Of a stretch of 58,510 bases of DNA, positions 37,701 through 48,280 are shown piece after piece. The position numbers and the translations under genes were made by a program. The first letter of the stretch is position 1; each line of letters opens with the position of its first letter. Where the stretch lies: NCBI GenBank assembly GCA_030141605.1, contig JAQGDQ010001026.1, positions 1-58,510 of the forward strand, given 5' to 3'. The DNA comes from Tubiluchus corallicola (lineage: Eukaryota; Priapulida; Priapulimorpha; Priapulimorphida; Tubiluchidae). Below the pieces are notes generated by a model. The model saw only the letters and a list, made by a program, of their open reading frames with translations, was not told where the DNA came from and did no database searches.

Positions 37701-40700
37701 GGGATAGGAAGAAGGAAGGGAGGGAAGGATGAGTGAATGAAAGAATGGTTAGGGTTAGTAGACATGATGGAATGGAAAAAAATAGTAAGATTAGGGATAG
37801 GAAGAAGGAAGGGAGGGAAGGATGAGTGAATGAAAGAATGGTTAGGGTTAGTAGACATGATGGATTGGAAAAAAATAGTAAGATTAGGGATAGGAAGAAG
37901 GAAAAGAGGAGAAGAAACGACCACAGTGTATGTTTAATTTACATAGAGGTATATTAAAATAGCATTATAATTGATTGGAGGCCACATATTGCGACTGCAT
38001 GACTGTATTACCATAAACATTTTATTACCTGATTTAAATCTTCAGCCAGCACAAACTGATAAATAATTGTGTCATTCATTATTTAGTGTTAGTGTCACAG
38101 TGTATGGTAATAATTGTGTCATTCATTATTTAGTGTTAGCGTCACAGTGTATGGTAATAATTGTGTCATTCATTATTTAGTGTTAGTGTCACAGTGTATG
38201 GTAATAATTGTGTCATTCATTATTTAGTGTTAGCGTCACAGTGTATGGTAATAATTGTGTCATTCATTATTTAGTGTTAGTGTCACAGTGTATGGTAATA
38301 ATTGTGTCATTCATTATTTAGTGTTAGCGTCACAGTGTATGGTAATAATTGTGTCATTCATTATTTAGTGTTAGTGTCACAGTGTATGGTAATAATTGTG
38401 TCATTCATTATTTAGTGTTAGCGTCACAGTGTATGGTAATAATTGTGTCATTCATTATTTAGTGTTAGTGTCACAGTGTATGGTAATAATTGTGTCATTC
38501 ATTATTTAGTGTTAGTGTCACAGTGTATGGTAATAATTGTGTCATTCATTATTTAGTGTTAGTGTCACAGTGTATGGTAATAATTGTGTCATTCATTATT
38601 TAGTGTTAGTGTCACAGTGTATGGTAATAATTGTGTCATTCATTATTTAGTGTTAGTGTCACAGTGTATGGTAATAATTGTGTCATTCATTATTTAGTGT
38701 TAGTGTCACAGTGTATGGTAATAATTGTGTCATTCATTATTTAGTGTTAGTGTCACAGTGTATGGTAATAATTGTGTCGTTCATTATTTAGTGTTAGTGT
38801 CACAGTGTATGGTGTTTATCTTTTAGTCCCCGTTCAGTACCGCTGTATGAGCTGCATGGTGGGACATACGATGGTTTGGTGCGTCTCCTCAAACCAGGTT
38901 GCAGGACTTTGGTTATAATGATCGACGAAAGTTGCAAGCAGAAGCTTCTTGAAAAATTTGCTTCAGTTGTGTATCCTTATAGAGGGTAAGCAGTGTTAAT
39001 CGGCAGTCATATAGTGTGGGTTTTCCCCTCCTTATGCGGGACCCAAATTAGCCGCAGCCTGTAGAAAAACCGTGCTCATTTGTCGTACTTAATCATACCG
39101 CAGCATCCAAATTAACCGCAGCCTGAAGAAAAACCGTGCTCATTTGTCGTACTTGATCATACCGCAGCATCCAAATTAGCCGCAGCCTGAAGAAAAACCG
39201 TGCTCATTTGTCGTACTTGATCATACCGCAGCATCCAAATTAGCTGCAGCCCGAAGAAAAACCGTGCTCATTTGTCGTACTTGATCGTACCGTAGCATCC
39301 AAATTAGCCGCAGCCTGAAGAAAAACCGTGCTCATTTGTCGTACTTGATCATACCGCAGCATCCAAATTTGCCGCAGCCTGAAGAAAAACCGTGCTCATT
39401 TGTCGTACTTGATCGTACCGCAGCATCCAAATTAGCCGCAGCCTGAAGAAAAACCGTGCTCATTTGTCGTACTTGATCATACCTCAGCATCCAAATTAGC
39501 CGCAGCCTGAAGAAAAACCATGCTCATTCGTCGTACTTGATCATACCGCAGCATCCAAATTAGCCGCAGCCTGAAGAAAAACCGTGCTCATTTGTCGTAC
39601 TTAATCATACCGCAGCATCCAAATTAGCCGCAGCCTGAAGAAAAACCGTGCTCATTTGTCGTACTTAATCATAGTGCAGCATCCAAATTAGCCGCAGCCT
39701 GAAGAAAAACCGTGCTCATTTGTCGTACTTGATCATACCGCAGCATCCAAATTAGCCGCAGCCTGAAGAAAAACCGTGCTCATTTGTCGTACTTGATCAT
39801 ACCGCAGCATCCAAATTAGCCGCAGCCTGAAGAAAAACCGTGCTCATTTGTCGTACTTGATCATACCGCAGCATCCAAATTAGCCGCAGCCTGAAGAAAA
39901 ACCGTGCTCATTTGTCGTACTTGATCATACCGTAGCATCCAAATTAGCCGCAGCCCGAAGAAAAACCGTGCTCATTTGTGGTACTTAATCATAGTGCAGC
40001 ATCCAAATTAGCCGCAGCCTGAAGAAAAACCGTGCTCATTTGTCATACTTAATCATACCGCAGCATCCAAATTAGCCGCAGCCTGAAGAAAAACCGTGCT
40101 CATTTGTCGTACTTAATCATACCGCAGCATCCAAATTAGCCACAGCCTGAAGAAAAACCGTGCTCATTTGTCGTACTTGATCATACCGCAGCATCCAAAT
40201 TAGCCGCAGCCTGAAGAAAAACCGTGCTCATTTGTCGTACTTAATCATACCGCAGCATCCAAATTAGCCGCAGCCTGAAGAAAAACCGTGCTCATTTGTC
40301 TTACTTGATCATACCGCAGCATCCAAATTAGCTGCAGCCTGAAGAAAAACCGTGCTCATTTGTGGTACTTAATCATGCCGCAGCATCCAAATTAGCCGCA
40401 GCCTGAAGAAAAACCGTGCTCATTTGTCGTACTTAGTCATACCGCAGCAATTACTTAATTACTTAATTACTGGTACAGATTATGCAAAACAAGGCATCTT
40501 TGATAAATCTTTAGAGCTGATGTCAACATAGCACAATCCATTACCTTCCTTCCTATCATTTCCACCAACACATCCTTCTACCCTTCCTGTGTGATCTAAC
40601 CTTTCTCCCAGTTCTTTTTTTTTGTTCACTCATCCATTCTTTTTTTATCGGGTTCACATGACAGTGGGCTTATACAAGCCTTTGCTTCTCTAGCCCACTG

Positions 40701-41497
40701 CAGTACAATTATTCTTTTATGATAACGATAGTGTATGAAACATAACAATTTAATACAGTAGATGTAATAATTTTGATGTCACTGTGTGCTTAATGTCATT
40801 ATATTGTACTGAATGTGATAATAATAATAAATAATAAAAAAATAATTCTAAAGACTTGTGCAAACATTTCGTTTGGTTAGCCGAATTACCCAGGTGCCCC
40901 AGCATTTGCCACAAGGTCTAAATTATGTTTACTTTCAATTACTGTAGTGATGTGGCTTCACAAATTTTTTTAATTACAACTACATCAGGTCAAACTGTAG
41001 TTTTAGACATTTTAGCCATTTCTTTGTGTAAATAATCAGAAGTTGATGTTTTTTTTTGTTCTTAGAAATAAAAGTCTAGCATTTGCATTTCTGCACCTTG
41101 AGAAGCACGTAAAGTGGTATAGGAGGTTACTATTGCTTACGCTTGGGGCTCTTAGTCAAAATAGGGAATTGAACATCAACCCGAAAAACTGTGTTGGGAC
41201 AGTATTAGCGCTCAACGGACATCGCAAGTACTACTGCATTTATCATGCGAAGCATCCAGGTATGTTATTTGTTTGGAGAGTTGTATAGGATAGTTGCTAT
41301 ACAGTGTAGTGTAGTTGAGTATGTGTGTGTGTGTGTGTGCGTGCGTGCGTGTGTGTGTGAATGCTATATATGCTATGTCATCATAATTGTGTGTGTGTGT
41401 GTGTGAATGCTATATATGCTATGTCATCATAATTGTGTGTGTGTGTGTGTGCATGCGTGTGCGTGCGTGTGTGTATGCTATATATGCTGTCATCATA

Positions 41498-41531
<34 letters not shown>

Positions 41532-44500
41532 AGTATGTATATATGTATATGTGTGTTTGTGTATATATATAATGTATATGTATATAGGTGTGTATGTATG
41601 TGAATATATATGTGTGTAGTGTATATGAGTGTATATTGCATGTACATATACTCATACATACACACAGACATATACATACACATATATATACTATATACAC
41701 ATTGCATATATGTGTGTGTGTGTGTATGCATGCATGCGTGCGTATGTGCGTGTATATGTGTCTGTGTGTATGTATTATGTATATGTGTGTGTGTATATAG
41801 TGTATATGCGTGTATGATGTATATGTGTCTGTGTGTATGTATTATGTATATGTGTGTGGATAGTATATATAGTGTATAGTATAGTGTATATGAGTGTATA
41901 GTGCATGTACATATACTTATACGTACACACAGACACATACATATACACACATATATACAGTATATACACGGTGTATATGTGTGTGTGTGTGTGTGCGTGC
42001 GTATGTGCGTGTATATGTGTCTGTGTGTATGTATTATGTATATGTGTGTGTATGTATTGTGTATAGTCTAGTGTAGTTGCTCAGTATTAATATTTTTTTG
42101 TAACCTATACAGTGTGGAAGGCATTCCAGTCAGCATATATTGACAAATATTCTTGTTTTTCGCTTTTGTCTAAGCACTTCACAAAGTGTGGTGCTGCTGC
42201 GTGACAGCTGAATTTGGTGTCTTTCCATCGGTAATCTTTTCGTTGGCGGAATGTTTATATATATTAGCTGTTACTACAGGTAAACAAGTAAAGCATAGCA
42301 CATAAATATTGAGCAACATTTGCATCTTTGCTCATTATTTATTATCAGTAAACTGATGAGTCAATTTAGTTGCAGTTTTTGTTGCAGTTTTGCTACTTGC
42401 AAACATTAGTCTCTTGCTCAATGAGTTCGTTGATTTCTTCGTGTCAATGAGTTCGTTGATTCCTTCGTGTCAATGAGTTTGTTGATTCCTTCGTGTCAAT
42501 GAGTTCGTTGATTCCTTCGTGTCAATGAGTTCGTTAATTCCTTCGTGTCAATGAGTCCGTTAATTCCTTCGTGTCAATGAGTCCGTTAATTCCTTCGTGT
42601 CAATGAGTTCGTTAATTCCTTTGTGTCAATGAGTTCGTTAATTCCTTCGTGTCAATGAGTTCGTTAATTCCTTCGTGTCAATGAGTTCGTTGATTTCTTC
42701 GTGTCAATGAGTTCGTTGATTTTTTCGTGTCAATGAGTTCGTTGATTCCTTCGTGTCAATGAGTTTGCTAATTCCTTCGTGTCAATGAGTTCATTAATTC
42801 CTTCGTGTCAATGAGTTTGCTAATTCCTTCGTGTCAATGAGTTCATTAATTCCTTCGTGTCAATGAGTTTGTTGATTCCTTCATGTCAATGAGTTTGTTG
42901 ATTCCTTCGTTGATTTCTTCGTGTCAATGAGTTCGTTGATTTCTTCGTGTCAATGAGTTCGTTGATTCCTTCGTGTCAATGAGTTCGTTGATTCCTTCGT
43001 GTCAATGAGTTCGTTGATTCCTTCGTGTCAATGAGTTCGTTGATTTCTTCGTGTCAGTGAGTTCGTTGATTCCTTCGTGTCAATGAGTTCGTTAATTCCT
43101 TCGTGTCAATGAGTTCGTTGATTTCTTCGTGTCATTGAGTTCGTTGATTCCTTCGTGTCAATGAGTTCGTTGATTCCTTCGTGTCAATGAGTTCGTTGAT
43201 TCCTTCGTGTCAATGAGTTCGTTGATTCCTTCGTGTCAATGAGTTCGTTGATTCCTTCGTGTCAATGAGTTTGTTGATTTCTTCGTGTCAATGAGTTCGT
43301 TGATTCCTTCATGTCAATGAGTTCGTTGATTTCTTCGTGTCAATGAGTTCGTTGATTTCTTCGTGTCATCCTTCGTGTCAATGAGTTCGTTGATTTCTTC
43401 GTGTCAATGAGTTCGTTGATTCCTTCGTGTCAATGAGTTCGTTGATTTCTTCGTGTCATTGAGTTCGTTGATTCCTTCGTGTCAATGAGTTCGTTGATTT
43501 CTTCGTGTCAATGAGTTCGTTGATTTCTTTGTGTCAATGAGTTCGTTGATTTCTTCGTGTCAATGAGTTCGTTGATTTCTTTGTGTCAATGAGTTCGTTG
43601 ATTCCTTCGTGTCAATGAGTTCGTTGATTTCTTCGTGTCATTGAGTTCGTTAATTCCTTCGTGTCAATGAGTTCGTTGATTCCTTCGTGTCAATGAGTTC
43701 GTTGATTCCTTCGTGTCAATGAGTTCGTTAATTCCTTCGTGTCAATGAGTTCGTTGATTCCTTCGTGTGAATGAGTTCGTTGATTCCTTCGTGTGAATGA
43801 GTTCGTTAATTCCTTCGTGTGAATGAGTTCGTTAATTCCTTCGTGTCAATGAGTTCGTCGATTCGTTCGTGTCAATGAGTTCATTAATTCCTTCGTGTCA
43901 ATGAGTTCATTAATTCCTTTGTGTTAATGAGTTCGTTGATTCCTTCGTGTCAATGAGTTCGTTGATTCCTTCGTGACAATGAGTTCGTTGATTCCTTCGT
44001 GTCAATGAGTTCGTTGATTCCTTCGTGTCAATGAGTTCGTTGATTTCTTCGTGTCAATGAGTTCGTTGATTTCTTCGTGTCAATGAGTTCGTTGATTTCT
44101 TCGTGTCATCCTTCGTGTCAGTGAGTTCGTTGATTCCTTCGTGTCAATGAGTTCGTTGATTTCTTCGTGTCATTGAGTTCGTTGATTCCTTCGTGTCAAT
44201 GAGTTCGTTGATTTCTTCGTGTCAATGAGTTCGTTGATTTCTTCGTGTCAATGAGTTCGTTGATTCCTTCGTGTCAATGAGTTCGTTGATTTCTTCGTGT
44301 CATTGAGTTCGTTAATTCCTTCGTGTCAATGAGTTCGTTGATTCCTTCGTGTCAATGAGTTCGTTGATTCCTTCGTGTCAATGATTTCGTTAATTCCTTC
44401 GTGTCAATGAGTTCGTTGATTCCTTCGTGTGAATGAGTTCGTTGATTCCTTCGTGTGAATGAGTTCGTTAATTCCTTCGTGTCAATGAGTTCGTCGATTC

Positions 44501-44913
44501 GTTCGTGTCAATGAGTTCATTAATTCCTTCGTGTCAATGAGTTCGTTAATTCCTTCGTGTCAATGAGTTCGTTGATTCCTTTGTGTCAATGAGTTCGTTG
44601 ATTCCTTCATGTCAATGAGTTCGTTGATTTCTTCGTGTGTTACTAAAAGCGTTTTGTCTTCTGTGCAGGTATAAAGAAAACAAAAGCAAAATGGAAGTCC
44701 GAATCCACAAAACAGACGGACTTGGAGGCAGTGACCGCAAAGTTTATCGGCTTTGATGAGACGTCGTCTGAAGAGAGCAGCGACTACGAGGGTATTCCGG
44801 GAGAAAAGTTATTCGTGGACGACCTGACGGCCGGGCTGCCCAACTGGCTGGATCGTCTTTTTGAAGGTTCCGTTCAGCGCTATCCACTGGATTATTGGCC
44901 AAAAATGGAGTAA
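23243..44913 (+). CDS. DNAJC16: DNAJC16 (ERdj8), ER membrane J-domain/thioredoxin protein, complete
   Basis: ER-resident J protein, linked in mammals to autophagosome size control. Exons: 23243-23394, 24245-24311, 27128-27336, 28162-28295, 29671-30490, 31708-31850, 34149-34296, 36087-36164, 38827-38985, 41066-41259 and 44669-44913 (TAA). All are GT-AG, phases agree throughout and the sum is 783 codons, 782 residues, the length I recall for human DNAJC16. Signal peptide [21 protein letters not shown] domain with HPDKND at about 52-57; G/F-rich linker [15 protein letters not shown]; thioredoxin-like domain with DWCMLC (Cys 167 and 170); then a [12 protein letters not shown] region, a membrane segment at about 540-562 ([20 protein letters not shown]), a basic stretch, [14 protein letters not shown], and a C-terminus with [16 protein letters not shown]. 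An upstream in-frame ATG at 23162 exists, but the ATG at 23243 precedes the signal peptide directly. Introns are swollen by minisatellites. Confidence 0.95.
23735..24160 (-). mobile_element. LINE reverse-transcriptase fragment (CR1/Jockey-like)
   Basis: The minus strand, with frameshifts and stops, reads pieces of the RT core: [51 protein letters not shown] and [15 protein letters not shown]. Degenerate remnant in DNAJC16 intron 1. Confidence 0.75.
24373..24724. mobile_element. MITE with long inverted repeats (CCGTATTTATTCGAG ends)
   Basis: A 352-bp element whose two ends match at 26 of 27 bases as inverted repeats (CCGTATTTATTCGAGTATAA...), flanked by TA. No ORF of its own. In DNAJC16 intron 2, 60 bp downstream of exon 2. 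Confidence 0.9.
25073..25633 (-). mobile_element. LINE ORF2 C-terminal fragment
   Basis: A 186-codon open frame with [40 protein letters not shown] and [20 protein letters not shown], the typical C-terminal end of a non-LTR retrotransposon polymerase. No RT core upstream, so 5'-truncated. In DNAJC16 intron 2. Confidence 0.85.
26019..26420. repeat. Two (TC)n microsatellite blocks
   Basis: TC tracts at 26019-26091 and 26271-26420 separated by about 180 bp of AT-rich sequence. Frames reading SLSLS or RERER are artefacts. Confidence 0.97.
27568..28026. mobile_element. hAT-type MITE, TAGGSCTGTMAC ends
   Basis: Starts TAGGCCTGTCAC and ends GTTACAGCCCTA, flanked by CTGGCCAC (27560-27567) and CTGGTCAC (28027-28034), one mismatch. 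In DNAJC16 intron 3. Confidence 0.78.
28585..28731. repeat. (CA)n/(CGCA)n microsatellite
   Basis: ACGC and CACA tracts in DNAJC16 intron 4. Confidence 0.97.
29261..29500. repeat. Direct repeat of about 94 bp with (CGCA)n
   Basis: Segments with CCAATGGACGTCCATCTT and GATGGAATTGCTTTATCACT recur two to three times, each followed by a short ACGC/CACA tract. DNAJC16 intron 4. Confidence 0.85.
30592..31120 (-). mobile_element. Dispersed repeat with CAATTCAATTC end, copy 1
   Basis: Begins CAATTCAATTCAAAGGTTTATT and matches 36338-36832 over about 500 bp (for example GGTTAAGTGAATA, AAGTGTAGCAAATAAACAAA). No ORF. The (GAATT)n-like end suggests the 3' tail of a LINE in minus orientation; the family is not identified. 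Confidence 0.65.
31174..31604. mobile_element. hAT-type MITE, CAGGGGTGTGCAAA family, copy 3
   Basis: Starts TAGGGGTGTGCAAACTGCGG and ends TTTGCACACCCCTG, matching 18847-19345 in the same orientation. Target duplication not clear. Confidence 0.82.
31612..31680. mobile_element. Fragment of the CAGGGATGAGAAT MITE family
   Basis: 69 bp (GCGGAGTTATTTGAGTCAAT... to GTACTTAGGC), nearly identical to part of 45053-45487. It abuts MITE copy 3 and ends 27 bp before DNAJC16 exon 6. Confidence 0.8.
31928..33215. repeat. 133-bp satellite array, interrupted by assembly gap
   Basis: About ten units of 133 bp (GGTGTCTCCTGGGTCTGGGG..., CCACTTTCCTGCCTTCTAGA...). The array runs into the gap, so its true size is unknown. 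The regularly spaced minus-strand frames (MWVDLSGEL...) occur once per unit and shift frame between units, so they are not coding. DNAJC16 intron 6. Confidence 0.95.
33216..33510. other. Assembly gap (295 N)
   Basis: Run of N at the end of the 133-bp array. Confidence 1.
33877..33912. mobile_element. Mariner-like terminal repeat relic
   Basis: TTTTAAAATTGTAAAGAGAC and TTTATGGACACCCTG followed by TA, matching the right end of the 50852-51737 element. The rest is absent or lost in the gap. Confidence 0.65.
34342..34705. mobile_element. MITE-like element sharing the TAAAGGACAAGAAAAGGGG end
   Basis: Its first 60 bp or so match the left end of 34708-35250; the interior differs; the right end TTACACTTTAAAGG may be the partner. 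Lies directly beside the next copy. Confidence 0.55.
34708..35250 (+). mobile_element. MITE-like element with TAAAG-CAAGAAAA ends, copy 2
   Basis: Reverse-complement relative of 2323-2988 with ends TAAAGGACAAGAAAAGGGGC and TTTTCTTGGGCTTTA. In DNAJC16 intron 7, about 235 bp upstream of the solo LTR. Confidence 0.7.
35486..35856 (+). mobile_element. Solo LTR with heat-shock promoter, copy 2
   Basis: A 371-bp copy of 3063-3412, again TGTTGTGG...ACACAACA, flanked by the 5-bp duplication TGTAC (35481-35485 and 35857-35861). Sense orientation in DNAJC16 intron 7, ending 230 bp before exon 8. The polyadenylation signal of copy 1 is here AACAAA. Confidence 0.9.
35569..35617 (+). promoter_or_regulatory. 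Two three-unit heat-shock elements plus TATA box (LTR copy 2)
   Basis: GAA-TTC-GAA at 35569, 35574 and 35579; TTC-GAA-TTC at 35588, 35593 and 35598; TATATAA at 35611-35617. The spacing between the two elements differs slightly from copy 1, but every unit is intact. Confidence 0.85.
36338..36832 (-). mobile_element. Dispersed repeat with CAATTCAATTC end, copy 2
   Basis: Matches 30592-31120, with one deletion in the GGGGTGGC region. DNAJC16 intron 8. A separate (CAAT)n tract at 36990-37012 is probably another LINE tail. Confidence 0.65.
37171..37905. repeat. 92/93-bp purine-rich satellite with TTAGGG motifs
   Basis: Eight units. Each has GGTTAGGGTTAG and GATTAGGG plus a pure-purine run (GGAAGAAGGAAGGGAGGGAA). 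The minus-strand frames repeating [12 protein letters not shown] are artefacts. DNAJC16 intron 8. Confidence 0.95.
38047..38816. repeat. 47-bp minisatellite next to DNAJC16 exon 9
   Basis: About 16 units of AATAATTGTGTCATTCATTA, TTTAGTGTTAGTGTCACAGT and GTATGGT. The first eight alternate GTGTCAC and GCGTCAC, a dimeric higher-order pattern. The array stops about ten bases before the exon acceptor at 38826. Confidence 0.95.
39040..40448. repeat. 64-bp minisatellite
   Basis: About 22 units of CAGCATCCAAATTAGCCGCA, GCCTGAAGAAAAACCGTGCT, CATTTGTCGTACTTGATCAT and ACCG, starting about 55 bp after DNAJC16 exon 9. Confidence 0.96.
41322..42062. repeat. Compound (TG)n/(TA)n/(CGTG)n microsatellite
   Basis: Alternating purine-pyrimidine tracts with embedded duplications of GAATGCTATATATGCTATGT. 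Follows DNAJC16 exon 10 by about 60 bp. Overlapping frames are artefacts. Confidence 0.95.
42415..44640. repeat. 26-bp minisatellite, about 85 units
   Basis: Units of GTTCGTTGATTCCTTCGTGT plus CAATGA with limited variants (GTTAATT, TTTCTTC). A rare junction (GTGTCATCCTTCGTGTCA) recurs 737 bp apart (about 43366 and 44103), showing that a larger block was duplicated. Ends about 28 bp before the last DNAJC16 exon. Confidence 0.96.
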
Positions 44914-45052
44914 ACCAAAGAAACCCTGTATATTACTATAATGGTCTAGCAAAAGAAGCAACTAAGTGGTTTAGAGAAGGCTTGTTTTGTAACGTAGCAA
45001 GATGATTAGATCATTCACAAAGTACTTAATCAAACGTTTCGTGGAATTCATA

Positions 45053-45487
45053 CAGAAATGAGAATTTTCCGCAGATACGTGGAATTTCGAGTTTTTGGAA
45101 GACCAGTAGTGCCATTTTTGTAAATCGCGTAAATTCGTTGAGAAAATTTTTACGGACCCAGTGCATTATTTCATAAGCTGACCGCTAGTTGGCAGGCCGT
45201 CACTTTGTTTACATCACGTACATCATTGTAACCACGTGTGTATATCTATGTATAAAAATGTAGAATCAATTATGCGGAGTTATTTGAGTCAATTGCAGAC
45301 AGTTTTTATATACTTTTGCATAGGAGCGGCCAGTACTTAGGCATTTTTGAGTCAATTAGGTATCATCTATCCTTGATAGTTGAGTATTTTAAATTATGTA
45401 TGAAACAAGGTAACTGTTTCCAAAAATGTGGCCCCCAAACCCTTCGCCTGTTTCACAGTTTTTTGCAATTTGTCATTCTCATCCCCG
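45053..45487. mobile_element. CAGGGATGAGAAT-family hAT MITE in DNAJC16 3' region
   Basis: A 435-bp element with ends CAGAAATGAGAATTTTCCGC and CATTCTCATCCCCG and the perfect 8-bp duplication AATTCATA (45045-45052 and 45488-45495). Inverted relative to the outer element at 3905-6140. Confidence 0.9.
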
Positions 45488-47543
45488 AATTCATACGATA
45501 ACAAAATAATTGTAAATTTTGTATAGTAGTCAGTAGTTATGTTTAAAATTATGCACAATGTTAAGTTAAAGTTATAATAATCATATCATTACTAAAAATC
45601 ATTTCGATGTCTATTTATGCACTTTTTAGAGTAAAATCCAACAACATTAAACACTTTTAGTTAATGTGTGGTTTAGTTGCGGGTATACTATAGTATGGCA
45701 CTAATATTTATTTTATTGTTAAGTTTTCAGCATGGAACTTCAATTTGTATTGCATATTGCAAGAAGTGTTACAGTGATTTGCACATTTTATGTAAGTTAA
45801 GTGTACATAATTTGCCTAATAAGTACAGAAATTATTCGAGTTTTAAATGTCGTGTCGTTTTAATACACTTTTGTTGTGTATTGTTAATTTTATATAGGGT
45901 TGAAATCACTATAAAATAGTAAATTCTAAAAAAATATTAATACTAGATGCTAATCTAGTAAAAATTTCATTTATTCAATGCAAAAGAAATCATTTGAGTT
46001 GAAAAAGTTCATTCTGCGACGATTTCTGTGTAAAATGCAATTTTTAGTAGATTCTGTATTAATTTTAATTTCATATAAATAAATATAAATGTGACGATTG
46101 CTTCATGTATGTAATCATTTGTATATGTATTTTACCTAAATTGTTGCCCCCCCCCCCGTTTAATAATTATAAGTGTGCAAACAGTTTTAATGTATAGATT
46201 TTGTCTTGCCGTAAAAAAAGCCAAAGTACTGCAGGCATTTGCTTAACGTGTGTACTGGACCGAGTTTATATTTATTGTTAAATTAATGTTAATTATGCTC
46301 ATATATTGTATATCGAATTTCTTCTCCCCAAAAAATCATTTAATTTCAGTATTTGTGTACATAAGTTCATATTTGTATATTATTAAGTGTTGTATTTTAT
46401 TTCAATAGTTTAATTTTTCTCCTTTTGTTCATCTTTGTTTATCTTGGTGTTTTAAAATACATTTCACAATTGTTGTGCTGACAGTGTATAAGAATTGAGA
46501 TGTTTAGTGTTGAGGTTACTGATGCAGATAGTGAAGTGATAGCATTGCAGGTCACTCTGAGTACTCCATGGAGGTTTTACAATGCCAGAATCTGTGCTAT
46601 TCTGTTGTATCCCGCATGTCAAATTTGATGGAAATGTAACTTAAACTGCTTTAACTCATTGCTTATGCCGAGGTTCTGAAATACTACAAGTGTCTTTACT
46701 AAATCCTGCCTACATAGTCCTCATTTATAACGCAAAGTCAGCAGCAGCTTTTACTGAATTAAAGTTATAGGCAGAGTATAATGGATGACGTCAGAACAAT
46801 GGCTTTGCGTCAGCAGTTTTCTAAGCGAAAATTGCCGAAAAAAGAACATCTAATTAACTCGTCGGCACTCCTTTTGCTGGACGTGTCCTAAAATCTAGCC
46901 CACATCATCGTGTAGCCCCGTTCTTCCTCTTTCTAAAGAGCTATATATCTCCTTCCGAGAGTCCCACCAGGCGCCGCTAGAACGTTTTTTCCGCAGGCTG
47001 TTTGGTCAAAATTTCAAAAAAAATCGCGAGTTGGGTCCGGGAAAACGCCCATTGCGGGATGCCGTGACCTCCTCGCGAATTCTAAATAGGCCTACTACAC
47101 CCCCCGCTGAACGGGCTATATATCCATGGCCAGCACCACCCTCGGCCCGTTCCCGTTCTTCAGATCTCAGATGTATAACTTTTGCAAAAAATGGCCGAAA
47201 AATGGCCACTTTTGGAGGCTTTTCACCCCATCCCGTTCCTCCCGATTCGAAAAATAAACCCCCGATGACACGACACTAGATCGAGACCTTTCGTAACATA
47301 TTTGGGGTGAAGTTTCACCACATTAGTTATCCAAACTATAAAGTACATTGTCTTGCATGTATGTAATGTAAAAGTAGCTTCTGGTGTTTTTCCGTGTGTT
47401 TTTTCACGTGCAGCTTACAGTGCAAAGTAAAGCAAATGATACGGCCCATTTACATCACCTTACGATCATACATAGCAATAGTACAATAGCGTTCATTGTT
47501 TACCGGATTTACCTAGAGTTCAGGTTCAAGTGGAGATCACAGG

Positions 47544-47936
47544 CAGGGCCTATTTCAGGGGGGAGTGGGGATACTTCCCCGGGGCCTCACTCTCTAGGGG
47601 GGCCTCGCACCAAGGTAACATTTTTTGCTTTATGCGATCTCTCTCTCTCTCCCTCTCTCTCTTTTTTTTTTTTTTTTTCTCTCTCACACTCTCACACTCT
47701 CACACTCTCACACTCTCACACTCTCACACTCTCACACTCTCTCACTCTCTCACTCTCTCACTCTCTCACTCTCTCACTCTCTCACTCTCTCACTCTCTCA
47801 CTCTCTCACTCTCTCACTCTCTCACTCTCTCACTCTCTCACACTCTCACACTCTCACACTCTCACACTCTCTCTCACTCTCTCTCTCACTCTCTCACTCT
47901 CTCACACTCTCACTCTCTCACTCTCTCACTCTCTCA

Positions 47937-48005
<69 letters not shown>

Positions 48006-48280
48006 ACTCTCTCTCTCACTCTCACTCTCACTCTCACTCTCCACTCACCGCACGCACGCCGTTTGACAGTATTGACAAGTATTAAGGACTGGTCTTGAGA
48101 ATAAAGCAGTTTTTCTTTCAATTGTTCTTTCCTTTAACAACTGTATAACTCCATATTTTCTCTTCGAAAATGCTTCTCCGGCGTTCTAGCAGTTGGGCGC
48201 CAACCATGGTGGCACCCCCCCCCAAGGGGGCCTCACATGCCCCACTTCCCCGGGCCTCGCTTAAGCTGAAATAGGCCCTG
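47544..48280. mobile_element. hAT-type element with internal CT satellite
   Basis: A 737-bp element with ends CAGGGCCTATTTCAG and CTGAAATAGGCCCTG and the perfect 8-bp duplication ATCACAGG (47536-47543 and 48281-48288). The GC-rich subterminal parts contain CCCCGGGGCCTC. Most of the interior is (CTCTCACACT)n and (CT)n, 47636-48045. Confidence 0.93.

Noticed and set aside
37171-37905. Interstitial telomere
   Set aside because: TTAGGG occurs only two or three times per 92-93 bp satellite unit, not as an uninterrupted telomeric run.
42415-44640. CRISPR-like regular array
   Set aside because: Units are contiguous 26-mers without unique spacers, in an intron of an animal gene.
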